Source of the DNA: Phaeobacter cretensis
Lineage (GTDB): Bacteria > Pseudomonadota > Alphaproteobacteria > Rhodobacterales > Rhodobacteraceae
Assembly: GCF_047372505.1 (NCBI RefSeq)
Contig: NZ_JBKBEU010000001.1
Coordinates: 2,604,001 to 2,668,000, forward strand
Direction of reading: 5' to 3'
Length of the DNA: 64,000 bases
Shown: positions 1 through 9,528 of the stretch, piece by piece
Layout of the letters: every line of letters begins with the position of its first letter
How positions within the stretch are numbered: position 1 is the stretch's first letter
Made by a program: the position numbers and the translations under genes
The notes under the pieces: generated by a model
The model's database searches: none
What the model was told of the DNA's origin: nothing
The model's input: the letters and a program-made list of their open reading frames with translations, nothing else

Positions 1-1367
1 CGCCCATCCGGCAGTTTGCGGATTCCATAACTATCGCGCTTAGCCAGACCGGCTTCGTCTAGCAGTTTGTTCGCGAGGTCCGGATCATACTGTGCCCATG
101 CTGTGCGAAGGGCTGGATCAAAGAACGGGCTAGCTTCCAGCACGGTCATTGCGCCCGGTTTAGCCAGTTTGAAATAGAGAGCCTTGTTGATGCCCGCGCG
201 GTTGATCGCCACCGATAGTGCGCGGCGAACGCGCGTATCGCGCAACACTTCACGCCATTGGTCATCGCTCACATTCAGGTTCGGGTAAATGGCTATCTGT
301 GAAGCGGTGCCGTTACCCCAGAGATAGGTTTTGTAATCAGCACCATCGCTTTCGCCTTTGCGTAGGATCGGAATATCTCGAAAGCCAAGTCCACGGGCTT
401 GCAGATCGGCCTCACCTGCGTTGGTCTTGGCAGCTACCAGGCCGCCCGCAACTATTTCCATCTCGACGGTGTCGATATAGGGCAGTTGGACGCCATGGCT
501 ATCGACACGGTGGTAGTAGGGGTTACGCACAAAGAGATGCCGGATTTTCTTACCTGATGTTGCGTTGATCCAGGGCTGCAGTGTTGGAAGTTCGTGATTG
601 TCGAACTTGTACATATTGTCGAGCTTGTTGTGCAGTGCTGCCCAGCTTTTGACACGGGCATAGTCGACTTCTTCGGCAAGGGTTTCAGGGTCTGCGTAAT
701 CTGCGTGGAACTGCTTCAGATAAACCGAGGGGCGATAGATGAACGGTGGGCTGGCTTGTGCAAGACTATGCAGAAAGCTGGGATTTGGGACGTTCCATTC
801 ATAAATCACCGTCGTCTCATCAGGAAAACTTACGGTCGGCAGCGTGCCATTGACCCGCAGATAGTCTGGCGCACCTGTTGGATTCAGCAAGAGATTGTTA
901 GCCACATCTTTCCACCAATATTCGAAATCGGCAGAGGTAAATGGATCGCCATTTGACCAGCGGTGGCCGGGGCGAAGCTTCAAAGTGAAGCGTCGGTTGT
1001 CCTCAACCTCAAACCCAAGAAGGATATCTGGTTGCAGCTGATAGCTTTCGTCATAGCCAGCCAGTCGGGCATAGCCGTAGACCACCATCTGACGAATGTC
1101 CTTTGACCTCGTTACCATAGTGTTTAGCGTGCCGCCCTGAACGCCAATTTGGCGGCCCTTGGCCTTTAGATCGACCACCAAGGGCACTTGGGGGATGCGC
1201 TCGGCAACCGGGGGTAGGTCTCCGGACTTTACCTCTTGCTCCCAAAAGCCACTTTCAATCATTTGCGCTGGACTGGCAGCAACAGAGGATGCCACGGCAA
1301 GTGCCAAAGCCTGAGCCAGTAACGCGCTCGTTGCAATTGTCTTGAATGATGAGCGCAATTTAAACAT
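1..1367 (-). CDS. Peptide/oligopeptide ABC transporter substrate-binding protein (partial, 3' end off window)
   Basis: Periplasmic solute-binding protein of family 5 (SBP_bac_5), which captures peptides or similar solutes for an ABC importer. The reading frame is open from the ATG at 1367 to the window edge, about 455 residues. The N-terminus has a basic start (MFKLRSSFK), a hydrophobic stretch and an Ala-rich cleavage region, a typical Sec signal peptide. Further in come family-type stretches such as LRPGHRWSNGDPFTS (about residue 130) and RRALSVAINRAGINKAL (about residue 385). The start codon overlaps the end of the upstream ATPase gene by 8 bases, so the two are translated as one operon; permeases would be expected beyond the window edge. 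The ligand cannot be told from sequence. Confidence 0.9.
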   Translation of the reverse strand, partial: MFKLRSSFKTIATSALLAQALALAVASSVAASPAQMIESGFWEQEVKSGDLPPVAERIPQVPLVVDLKAKGRQIGVQGGTLNTMVTRSKDIRQMVVYGYARLAGYDESYQLQPDILLGFEVEDNRRFTLKLRPGHRWSNGDPFTSADFEYWWKDVANNLLLNPTGAPDYLRVNGTLPTVSFPDETTVIYEWNVPNPSFLHSLAQASPPFIYRPSVYLKQFHADYADPETLAEEVDYARVKSWAALHNKLDNMYKFDNHELPTLQPWINATSGKKIRHLFVRNPYYHRVDSHGVQLPYIDTVEMEIVAGGLVAAKTNAGEADLQARGLGFRDIPILRKGESDGADYKTYLWGNGTASQIAIYPNLNVSDDQWREVLRDTRVRRALSVAINRAGINKALYFKLAKPGAMTVLEASPFFDPALRTAWAQYDPDLANKLLDEAGLAKRDSYGIRKLPDG

Positions 1368-3138
1368 GACAACGTACCTTATGTCCGGGTTCCACTTGCA
1401 CCAGTGATGGCGCTGTGGTGCCGGAGAACTTGAAGCGGTCTGGCCAGCTATCGGGCGATCCTGCGCCCTGTGCCACCAGCTTGAGATTGATCGGGCGCTT
1501 AATGCTTGGCTCTGGCTGAGCGGCAATCAGTGCCTTGGTGTATGGATGCTGCGGATTGTAGAATAGCGTTTCGGGCGGAGCCTGTTCCACAACCATACCA
1601 CGGCGCATAACCGCCACTTCATCCGCAATGCGCGCCACCACTGCAAGGTCATGGCTGATGAAGAGGTAAGACAGTTGTTGCTGGTCTCTAATGTCTTCCA
1701 GAAGACGCAGAATTTGCTCTTGAACGGAGACATCCAAGGCGGATGTCGGCTCGTCGCAGACGATTAAAGATGGATCCAACATCAGGGCACGTGCTATCGA
1801 TAGACGTTGGCGTTGCCCGCCAGAAAACGCATGCGGATATCGCAGCAGCATTTCGGGTTGCAGTCCGACGAGGCGAAGCATCTCTGCCGCACGATCGCGT
1901 CGGCTGCTGCGGTTGCCTAGCCCGTGGATTTCCATCGGTTCTACCAAAGCATCTTGGACCCGCATGCGTGGTGAAAGCGAGGAATAGGGATCCTGAAACA
2001 CCATTTGAGCAGCCCGTTGAAACGCCGTTCGGCTGCTCCGGTCCATCTCGTGAACCGCAATCGGTGCCGAATCTGGTGTTCCTTGAAACAGGACCTCCCC
2101 GCCTGGATCAGGCGTTTCGGCCCCTAACGCTATGCGGGCCGCCGTCGTCTTTCCAGAGCCGCTTTCGCCGACTATCGCGAGGGTTTTGCCACGAGGCAGC
2201 GACAGGTTCAGTTCCTTGCATGCATGTATCAGTGTCGGTGCGGACCAACCCTTTCCAGCGCGCAGGGCATATGTCTTAGAGACATTGCGAAGCTGAAGTA
2301 TCAGGTCGTCATGTGGTACGGGGCCGACAGGTTCGGGGGTCTCAGGAATCTGCGGTGCGGCCTTGAACAAAGCCTGAGTATATGGATGCGCTGGGGTGCC
2401 TAGTACAGTTGCAGCGCTACCGGCCTCCATCACACGGCCCTTATGCATCACTACAACCTGTTCGGCCATATTAGCCACAACACCCAGATCGTGCGTGACC
2501 AAGATCATCGCCATACCGGTGTCGCGTTGGAGGTCTTTCATCAGTCCAAGCACTTGCGCCTGGGTGGTCACATCCAGAGCGGTGGTTGGTTCATCTGCAA
2601 TCAACAAATCTGGTTTTGCCACCATCGCCATTGCAATCATCGCGCGTTGACGCATTCCGCCGGACAATTCAAATGGGTAGGATCTGTATGCGCGCTCAGG
2701 ATCGGGGAAGCCGACGCGTTCAAAACAACTGAGCACGTCGCGTTTTGCAGTACTTTCGCTTTTTCCCCCATGTAGCCAAAGAACTTCAGAGACCTGATTG
2801 CCGATCCGGTGCAGCGGTGACAGGGATCGCATCGGTTCTTGAAAAATCATCGCGATCTCATTGCCGCGAATATCGCGCATCTGTCGCTCGCCAAGCGTTC
2901 GCAGATCTCGCCCGCCGTTCCGGTCGGCACCACCCCAGAGCATTCGGCCATCGCGGATTTGTGCCGCCTTTGGCAGTATTCTCAGAACTGCGCGGCATGT
3001 CACAGTCTTTCCAGAGCCGCTTTCGCCAACCAAGGCTAAGGTTTCTCCGGCAGAGATTGAAAAATTGACATCCCGCACGACAGGATCGCCCGGACCAAAT
3101 CCGATACTTAGGTTTTCGACAGACAGCAGAGGCTTCAT
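1360..3138 (-). CDS. Dipeptide/oligopeptide ABC transporter, double ATP-binding protein
   Basis: Cytoplasmic ATPase subunit that powers peptide import; one chain carries two complete nucleotide-binding domains (a DppD-DppF or YejF-like fusion, 592 residues). Domain 1: Walker A GESGSGKT at residues 38-45, signature LSGGMRQR near 158, Walker B LLIADEPTT near 178. Domain 2: second GESGSGKT at 324-331, signature FSGGQRQR and Walker B LIVCDEPTS. Each domain is followed by an oligopeptide-type C-terminal stretch (HPYTQALFKA and HPYTKALIAA). It is the first gene of the operon in this window and runs straight into the substrate-binding protein. All catalytic motifs are intact, so it should be active. 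Confidence 0.94.
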   Translation of the reverse strand: MKPLLSVENLSIGFGPGDPVVRDVNFSISAGETLALVGESGSGKTVTCRAVLRILPKAAQIRDGRMLWGGADRNGGRDLRTLGERQMRDIRGNEIAMIFQEPMRSLSPLHRIGNQVSEVLWLHGGKSESTAKRDVLSCFERVGFPDPERAYRSYPFELSGGMRQRAMIAMAMVAKPDLLIADEPTTALDVTTQAQVLGLMKDLQRDTGMAMILVTHDLGVVANMAEQVVVMHKGRVMEAGSAATVLGTPAHPYTQALFKAAPQIPETPEPVGPVPHDDLILQLRNVSKTYALRAGKGWSAPTLIHACKELNLSLPRGKTLAIVGESGSGKTTAARIALGAETPDPGGEVLFQGTPDSAPIAVHEMDRSSRTAFQRAAQMVFQDPYSSLSPRMRVQDALVEPMEIHGLGNRSSRRDRAAEMLRLVGLQPEMLLRYPHAFSGGQRQRLSIARALMLDPSLIVCDEPTSALDVSVQEQILRLLEDIRDQQQLSYLFISHDLAVVARIADEVAVMRRGMVVEQAPPETLFYNPQHPYTKALIAAQPEPSIKRPINLKLVAQGAGSPDSWPDRFKFSGTTAPSLVQVEPGHKVRCHV

Positions 3139-3412
3139 CTAGCCAAAGCCGCCAAGCCATTGTAGCGCTTGCATTGCGGTTCCATATCCCTGTTTTTTTC
3201 GCTCACTGTCGCGCGCCACTGGGGTAATAGTCAAATCCCATTTCGATCCCCTAAAGATCGATGCCAAAAAATTGAGTGTATGAGAGCTGCTGGATCTCGC
3301 CGAAGTGCGCGCGGACGCATAACCTGCGGATGCTACACATTCACGACAATCTCTGTCACAGCTATCGCAATTAATGCCTACGAGAACCCCGCGCACCCTA
3401 TAGGAGACCGCC

Positions 3413-3922
3413 ATGAGCGACCATAAGACTACGACCAGGCTCGATCTTTTCATTGATCGGATGGTTTCGCAGCGTGCCTGCCTGGATGCCGCGATTGCAC
3501 AGACGAAGGGCCGGAATGAGCCGGTGTTCGAGCTAGGGTTGGGTAATGGTCGAACATTTCACCATATGCGTGAACGTATTCATGATCGTGATGTCTATGT
3601 GTTCGAGCGGGCATTGGGATCACATCCGGACAGCGCGCCGGCGGAACATCTGACTATTCTTGGCGATGTTCGCGATACTCTCCCCGCTGCACGTGATCGG
3701 TTTCCAGATGGGGCCAGTCTAATTCATGCTGATCTCGGCGGCCACAATCGCGAAAAAAATGATGCTTTTGCACGGATGATCTCTCCATTGATCAAGCCGC
3801 TCCTGGCTTTGGGTGGGTTGATGGTGTCCTCTGATCGGATGTATTTTGACGCATTTGAAGAACAACCGCTACCTGAGGGTGCGGTTCCCGGGCGCTGCTT
3901 TATCTATCGCCGCGCTGGCTGA
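3413..3922 (+). CDS. Small class I SAM-dependent methyltransferase-like protein
   Basis: A 169-residue protein resembling a compact SAM-methyltransferase family found in Rhizobiales and Rhodobacterales (Methyltransf_17 type). The SAM-binding motif I is seen as VFELGLGNGRTFHHM at about residues 38-52, and an acidic strand end follows (VYVFERAL). The C-terminal half has the usual beta-strand pattern (LALGGLMVSS). The ATG is preceded by AGGAG with good spacing (TATAGGAGACCGCC). It stands alone between the minus-strand transporter operon and a GST gene. The substrate is unknown and no target-recognition domain is visible. Confidence 0.75.
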   Translation: MSDHKTTTRLDLFIDRMVSQRACLDAAIAQTKGRNEPVFELGLGNGRTFHHMRERIHDRDVYVFERALGSHPDSAPAEHLTILGDVRDTLPAARDRFPDGASLIHADLGGHNREKNDAFARMISPLIKPLLALGGLMVSSDRMYFDAFEEQPLPEGAVPGRCFIYRRAG

Positions 3923-4036
3923 CAGCGTTCATCGCGGGCGTATCGGTTCCCTGCGACGTTGGGTTCATCGGCGTTGGTTTTATTTCCGAGCCTAGGCGGA
4001 TCGGAGCATGATGCAGCGCACACGAGAGGCAGCCAA

Positions 4037-4666
4037 ATGATATTCTATGATTGCAGTACTGCTCCCAACCCGCGGCGTGCGCGGATGTTTATCGCAGAAA
4101 AAGGTCTTAAGATTGAGACGCGCGACATCTCCATCGCCAATGGCGAGCAGGCATCGGAGGCATTTCGGGCAATCAATCCTCGGGCAACCCTGCCGGTTCT
4201 GGTAACGGATGACGGTCAAACATTAACCGAAAATCTGGGGATCGCAGCCTATCTAGAAGCCTTGCACCCAGAACCGCCACTAATGGGGCGTACTCCGGCG
4301 GAAAAGGGGCAGGTATTGATGTGGCACGCCATTGCTGAAGCGGAAGGCGGCATGCCAATTGCCGAGGCTTTGCGCAATAGTCATCCGGCTTTCGCCAACA
4401 GGGCCATTCCCGGGCCTGAAAACTATGCGCAGCTTCCTAATCTGGCAGAGCGAGGTCACGCCCGAGCCGGGAAATTTTTTGAGCTGCTGGAAGTGCGTCT
4501 AAAGCAAAGCGAATTTGTCGCGTTGGATTATCTGACACTCGCCGATATTGCGGCGTTTGTCTTTGTTGATTTTGCACGTGTCATCAAGAAGCGCATCCCA
4601 GAGGGGAATAGCGCGACCCGTGCATGGTATGATACAATTTCGGAGCGCCCGAGCGCCAGGATCTAA
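4037..4666 (+). CDS. Glutathione S-transferase family protein
   Basis: Cytosolic glutathione-dependent transferase of 209 residues. The N-terminal thioredoxin-like half (about 1-80) starts MIFYDCSTAPNPRRARMF and contains the cis-Pro region ATLPVLV and the glutathione-contact run TENLGIAAYLE. The all-helical C-terminal half follows (YLTLADIAAFVFVDFARV). The frame is open further upstream, but the ATG at 4037 begins the family fold and is preceded by GAGAGGCAGCCAA, so it was chosen. The active-site position near residue 6-8 is Ser/Thr-like rather than Cys. Its substrate is unknown; a role in detoxification is the family default. It lies just upstream of a TetR regulator. Confidence 0.88.
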   Translation: MIFYDCSTAPNPRRARMFIAEKGLKIETRDISIANGEQASEAFRAINPRATLPVLVTDDGQTLTENLGIAAYLEALHPEPPLMGRTPAEKGQVLMWHAIAEAEGGMPIAEALRNSHPAFANRAIPGPENYAQLPNLAERGHARAGKFFELLEVRLKQSEFVALDYLTLADIAAFVFVDFARVIKKRIPEGNSATRAWYDTISERPSARI

Positions 4667-4773
4667 CTGTAGTCCCTTGAATGGATGGACAGAGCAGGCA
4701 ATCCCCGGCAGGTTAGCCTAACGTCCAGCGGCGCTTTTTCCGTTACATCCATCTCGCATTTCAGAGGCCTCGA

Positions 4774-5439
4774 ATGGCAGACAAACCCATCCTCCACCGC
4801 GACGATCCCGATGCCGCGCCTTTGATTGGGAACATCAAAGTGACGCGTGCTGATTGGTTGAACGTCGCTATGGATGTCTTGATTACTGACGGCGTAGAAC
4901 AGGTCAAAGTGTTGGCGTTGGCGGAGCGCATGGGCGTTTCGCGCTCTTCGTTCTATTGGTACTTCAAATCACGGCAGGATCTGCTGGACGCGCTGCTGAC
5001 AAGTTGGGAGCAGACCAACACGGCAGGTATGATCGGGCAGGCTGAGATCGGGTGCGAAACCATTACAGGCGCGGTGCTGAATGTTTTCCGCTGCACTGCT
5101 AACCCGCAATTGTTCAATACGGCGTTGGACTTTGCTGTTCGCGACTGGGCGCGCAGATCGGGCCATGTACGTAATATACTAGATACGTCGGATGCTCGGC
5201 GGATCGATGCGCTGACAGCAATGTTCCTGCGATATGGCTATGTGGAGCGCGAAGCAGAAACGCGGGCAAAAGTGCTTTACTATATGCAACTTGGGTACGA
5301 CATGGCGGGGCTCAATGAACCATATGAACAGAGGCTTAGTATGACGGACGCCTATCTGGAGGCCTTTACGGGCCAATCTGCCAGCTCCGAAGAGCTGGCT
5401 GAATTTGCAGATTACGTCAAACGGTTCTGGCGGCCCTGA
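4774..5439 (+). CDS. TetR/AcrR family transcriptional regulator
   Basis: DNA-binding repressor of 221 residues. The N-terminal helix-turn-helix lies at about residues 25-75, with the family hallmark GVSRSSFYWYFKSRQDLLDA at the recognition helix. The C-terminal ligand domain is all-helical (DFAVRDWARRSGHVRNIL, VLYYMQLGYDMAGL) and of no recognised ligand class. The likely target is its own gene or a neighbour: the GST upstream on the same strand or the converging indolepyruvate oxidoreductase, whose stop lies only 9 bases beyond this gene's stop. No obvious palindromic operator was seen in the 107 bases upstream. Confidence 0.9.
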   Translation: MADKPILHRDDPDAAPLIGNIKVTRADWLNVAMDVLITDGVEQVKVLALAERMGVSRSSFYWYFKSRQDLLDALLTSWEQTNTAGMIGQAEIGCETITGAVLNVFRCTANPQLFNTALDFAVRDWARRSGHVRNILDTSDARRIDALTAMFLRYGYVEREAETRAKVLYYMQLGYDMAGLNEPYEQRLSMTDAYLEAFTGQSASSEELAEFADYVKRFWRP

Positions 5440-5448
5440 CAGGTGGTA

Positions 5449-8400
5449 TCAAAGTGATGCCAAATGCGCGCTGACACTAGCCTTGGTTTTCTCAGCGGCT
5501 GCCAAACGCACTGGTCCATAACCCCGAATTTCCATCGGCGCGCTCAGCACAGCTAACCAAGTATCGTGATGGTCGGCGGTATAGCGCGCCTCAGTTTGCT
5601 TGATGATGTCCTGGTACCAGCTGAGCAAATCCCGGTGCAAGCGGGCCTCTTCGTGATAGCCAAAGGGATTCCAGCGACGTCCCCGCAGGTTTCGACCTTT
5701 CGCGAGTATACGCATCGCAGGTCGCATCCAGGCACCGAATTGCAATTTGCGAGGCCGCCCGCGCGCATCTGTCTTGCGGCTTAAGAGTGGAGGCGCGAGG
5801 TGATAGTTGACCTGAAAGTCACCTTCGAACTCGGCCTCAAGCTGATGCTTGAAACTGTCACCGCTCAGCAGGCGTGCAACCTCAAACTCATCCTTATAGG
5901 CCATGAGTTTGAACAAGGAACGTGCAGCTGCGGTGAGTAGTTCATTGGAACCATCTATAGGGAGAGCACCACGCAAGGCTTCCAATAGCGTTGTAAAAGT
6001 CTTTGCGTAGGCTGGGTCTTGATATTCGGTCAGGAAAGCCGCGCGTCGTTCGATCAACTCTGGTAGAGATTCCTCGGTGATCGTCTCCTCGGTATAGAAT
6101 TCCGAGAGCCGGGCAGGATCGTGGGCGATTGCACGCCCGATAGCAAAAGCGAGGCGGTTCTTATCTATTGCGACGCCGTTTAGAACAATGGCTTGATCCA
6201 AGGCTCCGAGGCTGACCGGTACGAGCCCTTTTTGCCAGGCGAACCCCAACATCATGACGTTGGCCAAAACAGCATCGCCGAGCAGAGTTTCAGCCGCGTC
6301 ATTAGCATCAAAACCCGATAGGTTTTCAGCACCTATCACCTCCGCGATAGATTTTTCGCGCAGGCCGGTCATCAAATCAGCATCGCGGCGCAATACAATG
6401 TCGCCTGTTGGCATTTCGGCGCGATTCAGTACCATCTTGGTGCCGGAGTGATAGTGGGCAGACGCCTTTGGCGCGGAGCTCACTACCACATCGCATCCGA
6501 TCACTGCGTCGGCCGCGCTTTGATCGATGCGGACCTGATGCAATGCGTCTGGAGTGTTAGAAAGGCGTATGTACCCGAGTACGGTTCCAAATTTCTGCGC
6601 AAACCCGGTAAAGTCCAGCACACTGGCACCTTTGCCTTCCAGATGTGCAGCCATAGTGATCAACGCGCCTACAGTCACAACCCCTGTGCCACCAACGCCG
6701 GTTACAAGCAGATCAAAGGGATCTTTTAACGAGGGTAGCTTGGGGGAGGGTAAGTCGGCAGTTAGTGCAGACGCATCCAGTCCCGAGACTTCTTTCTTAC
6801 GCCGTGTCGCGCCTTCGACCGTGACGAAGCTGGGGCAAAATCCGTTTAGACAGGAAAAATCCTTGTTGCAGCTCGACAGGTTGATCTTGCGTTTGCGGCC
6901 GAGGGGCGTCGCTTTCGGCTCTACGCTCAGGCAGTTGGATTCAACCGAACAATCGCCACAGCCTTCACAAACAAGATCATTGATAAAGGCGAACCGTTTG
7001 GGGTCGTCCATTGTGCCGCGTTTGCGACGGCGGCGTTTTTCGGTTGCACAGGTCTGCTCGTAGATCAGTACGGTTACGCCGGGGATCTCCCGCAGTTCGC
7101 GCTGAACGGTATCCATATCGTTGCGATCGTGAAAACTGGTGTCGGCCGGGAAATCGGCGATGGAAAATTTGCCGATGTCGTCGGACACCAATGCGATTCG
7201 GTCAACTCCTTCGGCGCGACATGTTTGGGCGATCCCGGAAACGCTAACTGGGCCATCCACAGGCTGACCGCCAGTCATGGCGACGGCATCGTTGTAAAGG
7301 ATCTTGTAGGTGATGTTGGTGCGTGCTGCGACGGCTTGACGGATCGCAAGAGAGCCGGAGTGGTACCAGGTCCCTTCGCCGAGGTTTTGAAACACATGCT
7401 TGCCGCCATTGAATTTAGAGGCAACCGTCCACGGCACGCCCTCGCCACCCATTTGTGCATAGCCTGCGGTGTCGCGGTCCATCCAGCTTGCCATGACGTG
7501 GCACCCGATGCCCGAATTCGCTTTGCTGCCCTCAGGTAGTTTTGTCGATGTATTGTGCGGACAACCGGAGCAAAAATAGGGCGTTCGGGTAGCGCCGGGT
7601 ACATTTAACAAACGAGGCGGTTGCTGGCCTAAGGCACGGGCTTTGTCCAACAAGTTTTCCTGAGGGAAAAAACGGTTTAGCCGTTCAGCAACGATCGGAA
7701 CCAACGTCAGCGGCGATAGTTCACCGGTCCATGGAATGAGTGGATTGCCCTTGCTATCGTGTTTGCCCACCATCCGTTCGGGCTTGTCGCCGGGCCAGTC
7801 GTAGAAGTATTCTTTGAACTGGCTCTCAATAATACCGCGCTTTTCTTCAACGACCAGAACTTCCTGCTTACCTTTCACAAAGCGCAGGGCCTCGGTACGA
7901 GCTAGTGGCCAAACCATCCCGACCTTATAGATATCGATGCCGAGCCGTTTGCAGGCGGTTTCGTCCAATCCCAGAAGCCGCAGTGCTTCCATCAAGTCCA
8001 AATGACCTTTGCCGGTCGTGACAAAACCGAATTTTGCCCCCGGCAGGTCATAGATACGGGTATCAAGCGGGTTGGCTTCGGCGAATGCCCGCACCGCACG
8101 TAGCTTGGCGTGAATGCGGGTCTCAATCTCGGGGGATGGCAGATCCGATCTGCGAATATGCAAGCCGCCGGGATAGTCTTGCGGTGCTGGGTAGGTGAAC
8201 CCACGATCTGGCTGCAGCTCAACGGAACGGGCGCTTTCCACAGTTTCCGAAACTGCCTTGAAGCCCACCCAGGTGCCGGAGTAGCGCGATAGAGCAAAGC
8301 CGTACTCGCCAAATTGCAAGAACTCAGACACATCAGCCGGATTCAGTACGGGCATGAACCACGACATGAATGCCACATCGGATTGATGCGGCATTGAGGA

Positions 8401-8871
8401 GCTGACGCAGCCATGATCATCTCCGGCTACGACCAGCACGCCACCTTTTTCAGAAGATCCATAGGCGTTGCCATGTTTTAGAGCATCGCCGGAACGGTCG
8501 ACACCGGGTCCCTTGCCGTACCACATGGAGAAAACGCCCTCGACCTCACAATGTGGATCAAGAATCGCCTGCTGTGCCCCAAGCACGGCCGTTGCACCAA
8601 GATCCTCGTTGACCGCTGGCATGAACGTGATGTTGTGCGCGTCCATGCGTTTGCGACTACGCCAGAACTCAAGATCTACTCCACCGAGAGGCGATCCACG
8701 ATACCCGGATACAAACCCTGCGGTGTTCAATCCTGATGATTTGTCACGTCGCGCCTGATCCAGCATGATACGCGCCAGCGCTTGGGTGCCTGTCAAAAAG
8801 ACACGACCAGCTGTCATCTCATAGCGGTCATCCAGCTGGTAGCTGCGAAAATCATGGCTGAGCCGGGTCAT
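5449..8871 (-). CDS. Indolepyruvate ferredoxin oxidoreductase, fused alpha-gamma form
   Basis: Large TPP- and iron-sulfur-dependent enzyme (1140 residues) that oxidatively decarboxylates aryl-pyruvates, such as indolepyruvate from tryptophan transamination, to acyl-CoA while reducing ferredoxin. Visible parts in order: an N-terminal pyrimidine-binding half (FLTGTQALARIMLDQ), a TPP half with CSGCPHNTST and GEGTWYHSG (about residue 500), cysteine motifs CEGCGDCSVESNC (about 634) and CNKDFSCLNGFC, then the gamma domain (LLVTGVGGTGVVTVGAL). The frame is open 23 codons further upstream, but the ATG at 8871 has AAGGGA eight bases before it and opens the conserved N-terminus. It diverges from an Lrp-type regulator, the usual partner for amino-acid catabolism. 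Confidence 0.93.
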   Translation of the reverse strand: MTRLSHDFRSYQLDDRYEMTAGRVFLTGTQALARIMLDQARRDKSSGLNTAGFVSGYRGSPLGGVDLEFWRSRKRMDAHNITFMPAVNEDLGATAVLGAQQAILDPHCEVEGVFSMWYGKGPGVDRSGDALKHGNAYGSSEKGGVLVVAGDDHGCVSSSMPHQSDVAFMSWFMPVLNPADVSEFLQFGEYGFALSRYSGTWVGFKAVSETVESARSVELQPDRGFTYPAPQDYPGGLHIRRSDLPSPEIETRIHAKLRAVRAFAEANPLDTRIYDLPGAKFGFVTTGKGHLDLMEALRLLGLDETACKRLGIDIYKVGMVWPLARTEALRFVKGKQEVLVVEEKRGIIESQFKEYFYDWPGDKPERMVGKHDSKGNPLIPWTGELSPLTLVPIVAERLNRFFPQENLLDKARALGQQPPRLLNVPGATRTPYFCSGCPHNTSTKLPEGSKANSGIGCHVMASWMDRDTAGYAQMGGEGVPWTVASKFNGGKHVFQNLGEGTWYHSGSLAIRQAVAARTNITYKILYNDAVAMTGGQPVDGPVSVSGIAQTCRAEGVDRIALVSDDIGKFSIADFPADTSFHDRNDMDTVQRELREIPGVTVLIYEQTCATEKRRRRKRGTMDDPKRFAFINDLVCEGCGDCSVESNCLSVEPKATPLGRKRKINLSSCNKDFSCLNGFCPSFVTVEGATRRKKEVSGLDASALTADLPSPKLPSLKDPFDLLVTGVGGTGVVTVGALITMAAHLEGKGASVLDFTGFAQKFGTVLGYIRLSNTPDALHQVRIDQSAADAVIGCDVVVSSAPKASAHYHSGTKMVLNRAEMPTGDIVLRRDADLMTGLREKSIAEVIGAENLSGFDANDAAETLLGDAVLANVMMLGFAWQKGLVPVSLGALDQAIVLNGVAIDKNRLAFAIGRAIAHDPARLSEFYTEETITEESLPELIERRAAFLTEYQDPAYAKTFTTLLEALRGALPIDGSNELLTAAARSLFKLMAYKDEFEVARLLSGDSFKHQLEAEFEGDFQVNYHLAPPLLSRKTDARGRPRKLQFGAWMRPAMRILAKGRNLRGRRWNPFGYHEEARLHRDLLSWYQDIIKQTEARYTADHHDTWLAVLSAPMEIRGYGPVRLAAAEKTKASVSAHLASL

Positions 8872-8939
8872 CAAAGGTATCCCTTGCATTGGTGATATGG
8901 ATTTGAGAAATAGTAATCCGGCATGATTGAAATATTTCA

Positions 8940-8991
8940 CCAGATTTTTTGGATGCTACAGGGTATCTGAATATTTATTCCAGATTTTTCG
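8940..8991. promoter_or_regulatory. Direct repeat in the IOR-Lrp divergent promoter region
   Basis: Two copies of CCAGATTTTT start at 8940 and 8980, exactly 40 bases apart, in the 140-base region between the divergent oxidoreductase and Lrp genes. The first continues TGGAT, the second CGAT. A 40-base spacing places both sites on the same helix face, which suits Lrp/AsnC octamers that bind phased sites. The role as an operator is inferred from position and phasing only. Confidence 0.4.
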
Positions 8992-9011
8992 ATAATGTGG
9001 ATAATGCACCC

Positions 9012-9482
9012 ATGGGCGATAGCTTGGAACTTGATCACCGCGACCACCGTATCTTGACGCTGTTGCAGCAAGACGCGCGGCTGTCGAATGCAGACTTGGC
9101 TGAGGCCGTGGGCATGTCAGCCTCTGCACTTTGGCGCCGGGTTCGTGCGCTTGAAGAAGCAGGTATTATTGAACGCTATGGTGCGGTTGTGAATGCCGCT
9201 GCCATGGGACTGGGGTTCCATGCCATTGTGCATGTTCAATTGACACGTCACGATCGTGACAAGCTGGCAGATTTTATCCGTGCGATAGAGACAAGCCGTC
9301 TGGTTCAGGAGTGTTATGCCACCACCGGACAGTCGGATTATCATCTGCGTGTGCTGGCGCCCGATTTGGATGCGTACAACTGCTTTTTGGAGGATTTTTT
9401 ATTCCGTCTGCCTGCGGTCGCCAGTGCGCAAACGAATGTTGTTTTGAGAACAATAAAACGCGATGAGACCATCACGCCTTAG
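9012..9482 (+). CDS. Lrp/AsnC family transcriptional regulator
   Basis: Regulator of 156 residues responding to amino acids. The N-terminal winged helix-turn-helix covers about 1-60 (LELDHRDHRILTLLQQDARL, then NADLAEAVGMSASALWRRV), and the C-terminal RAM effector domain has the characteristic VQECYATTGQSDYHLRV. The ATG at 9012 was chosen because the conserved DHRDHRIL segment begins a few residues later; an upstream in-frame ATG at 8949 would put 21 unusual residues ahead of it. It diverges from indolepyruvate ferredoxin oxidoreductase and most likely controls it in response to an aromatic or branched amino acid; this target is inferred from position. Confidence 0.92.
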   Translation: MGDSLELDHRDHRILTLLQQDARLSNADLAEAVGMSASALWRRVRALEEAGIIERYGAVVNAAAMGLGFHAIVHVQLTRHDRDKLADFIRAIETSRLVQECYATTGQSDYHLRVLAPDLDAYNCFLEDFLFRLPAVASAQTNVVLRTIKRDETITP

Positions 9483-9528
9483 TTTCTGGTGTTGAAACCG
9501 CGACCGGCTCTAAGAGATAGCTATCGAC

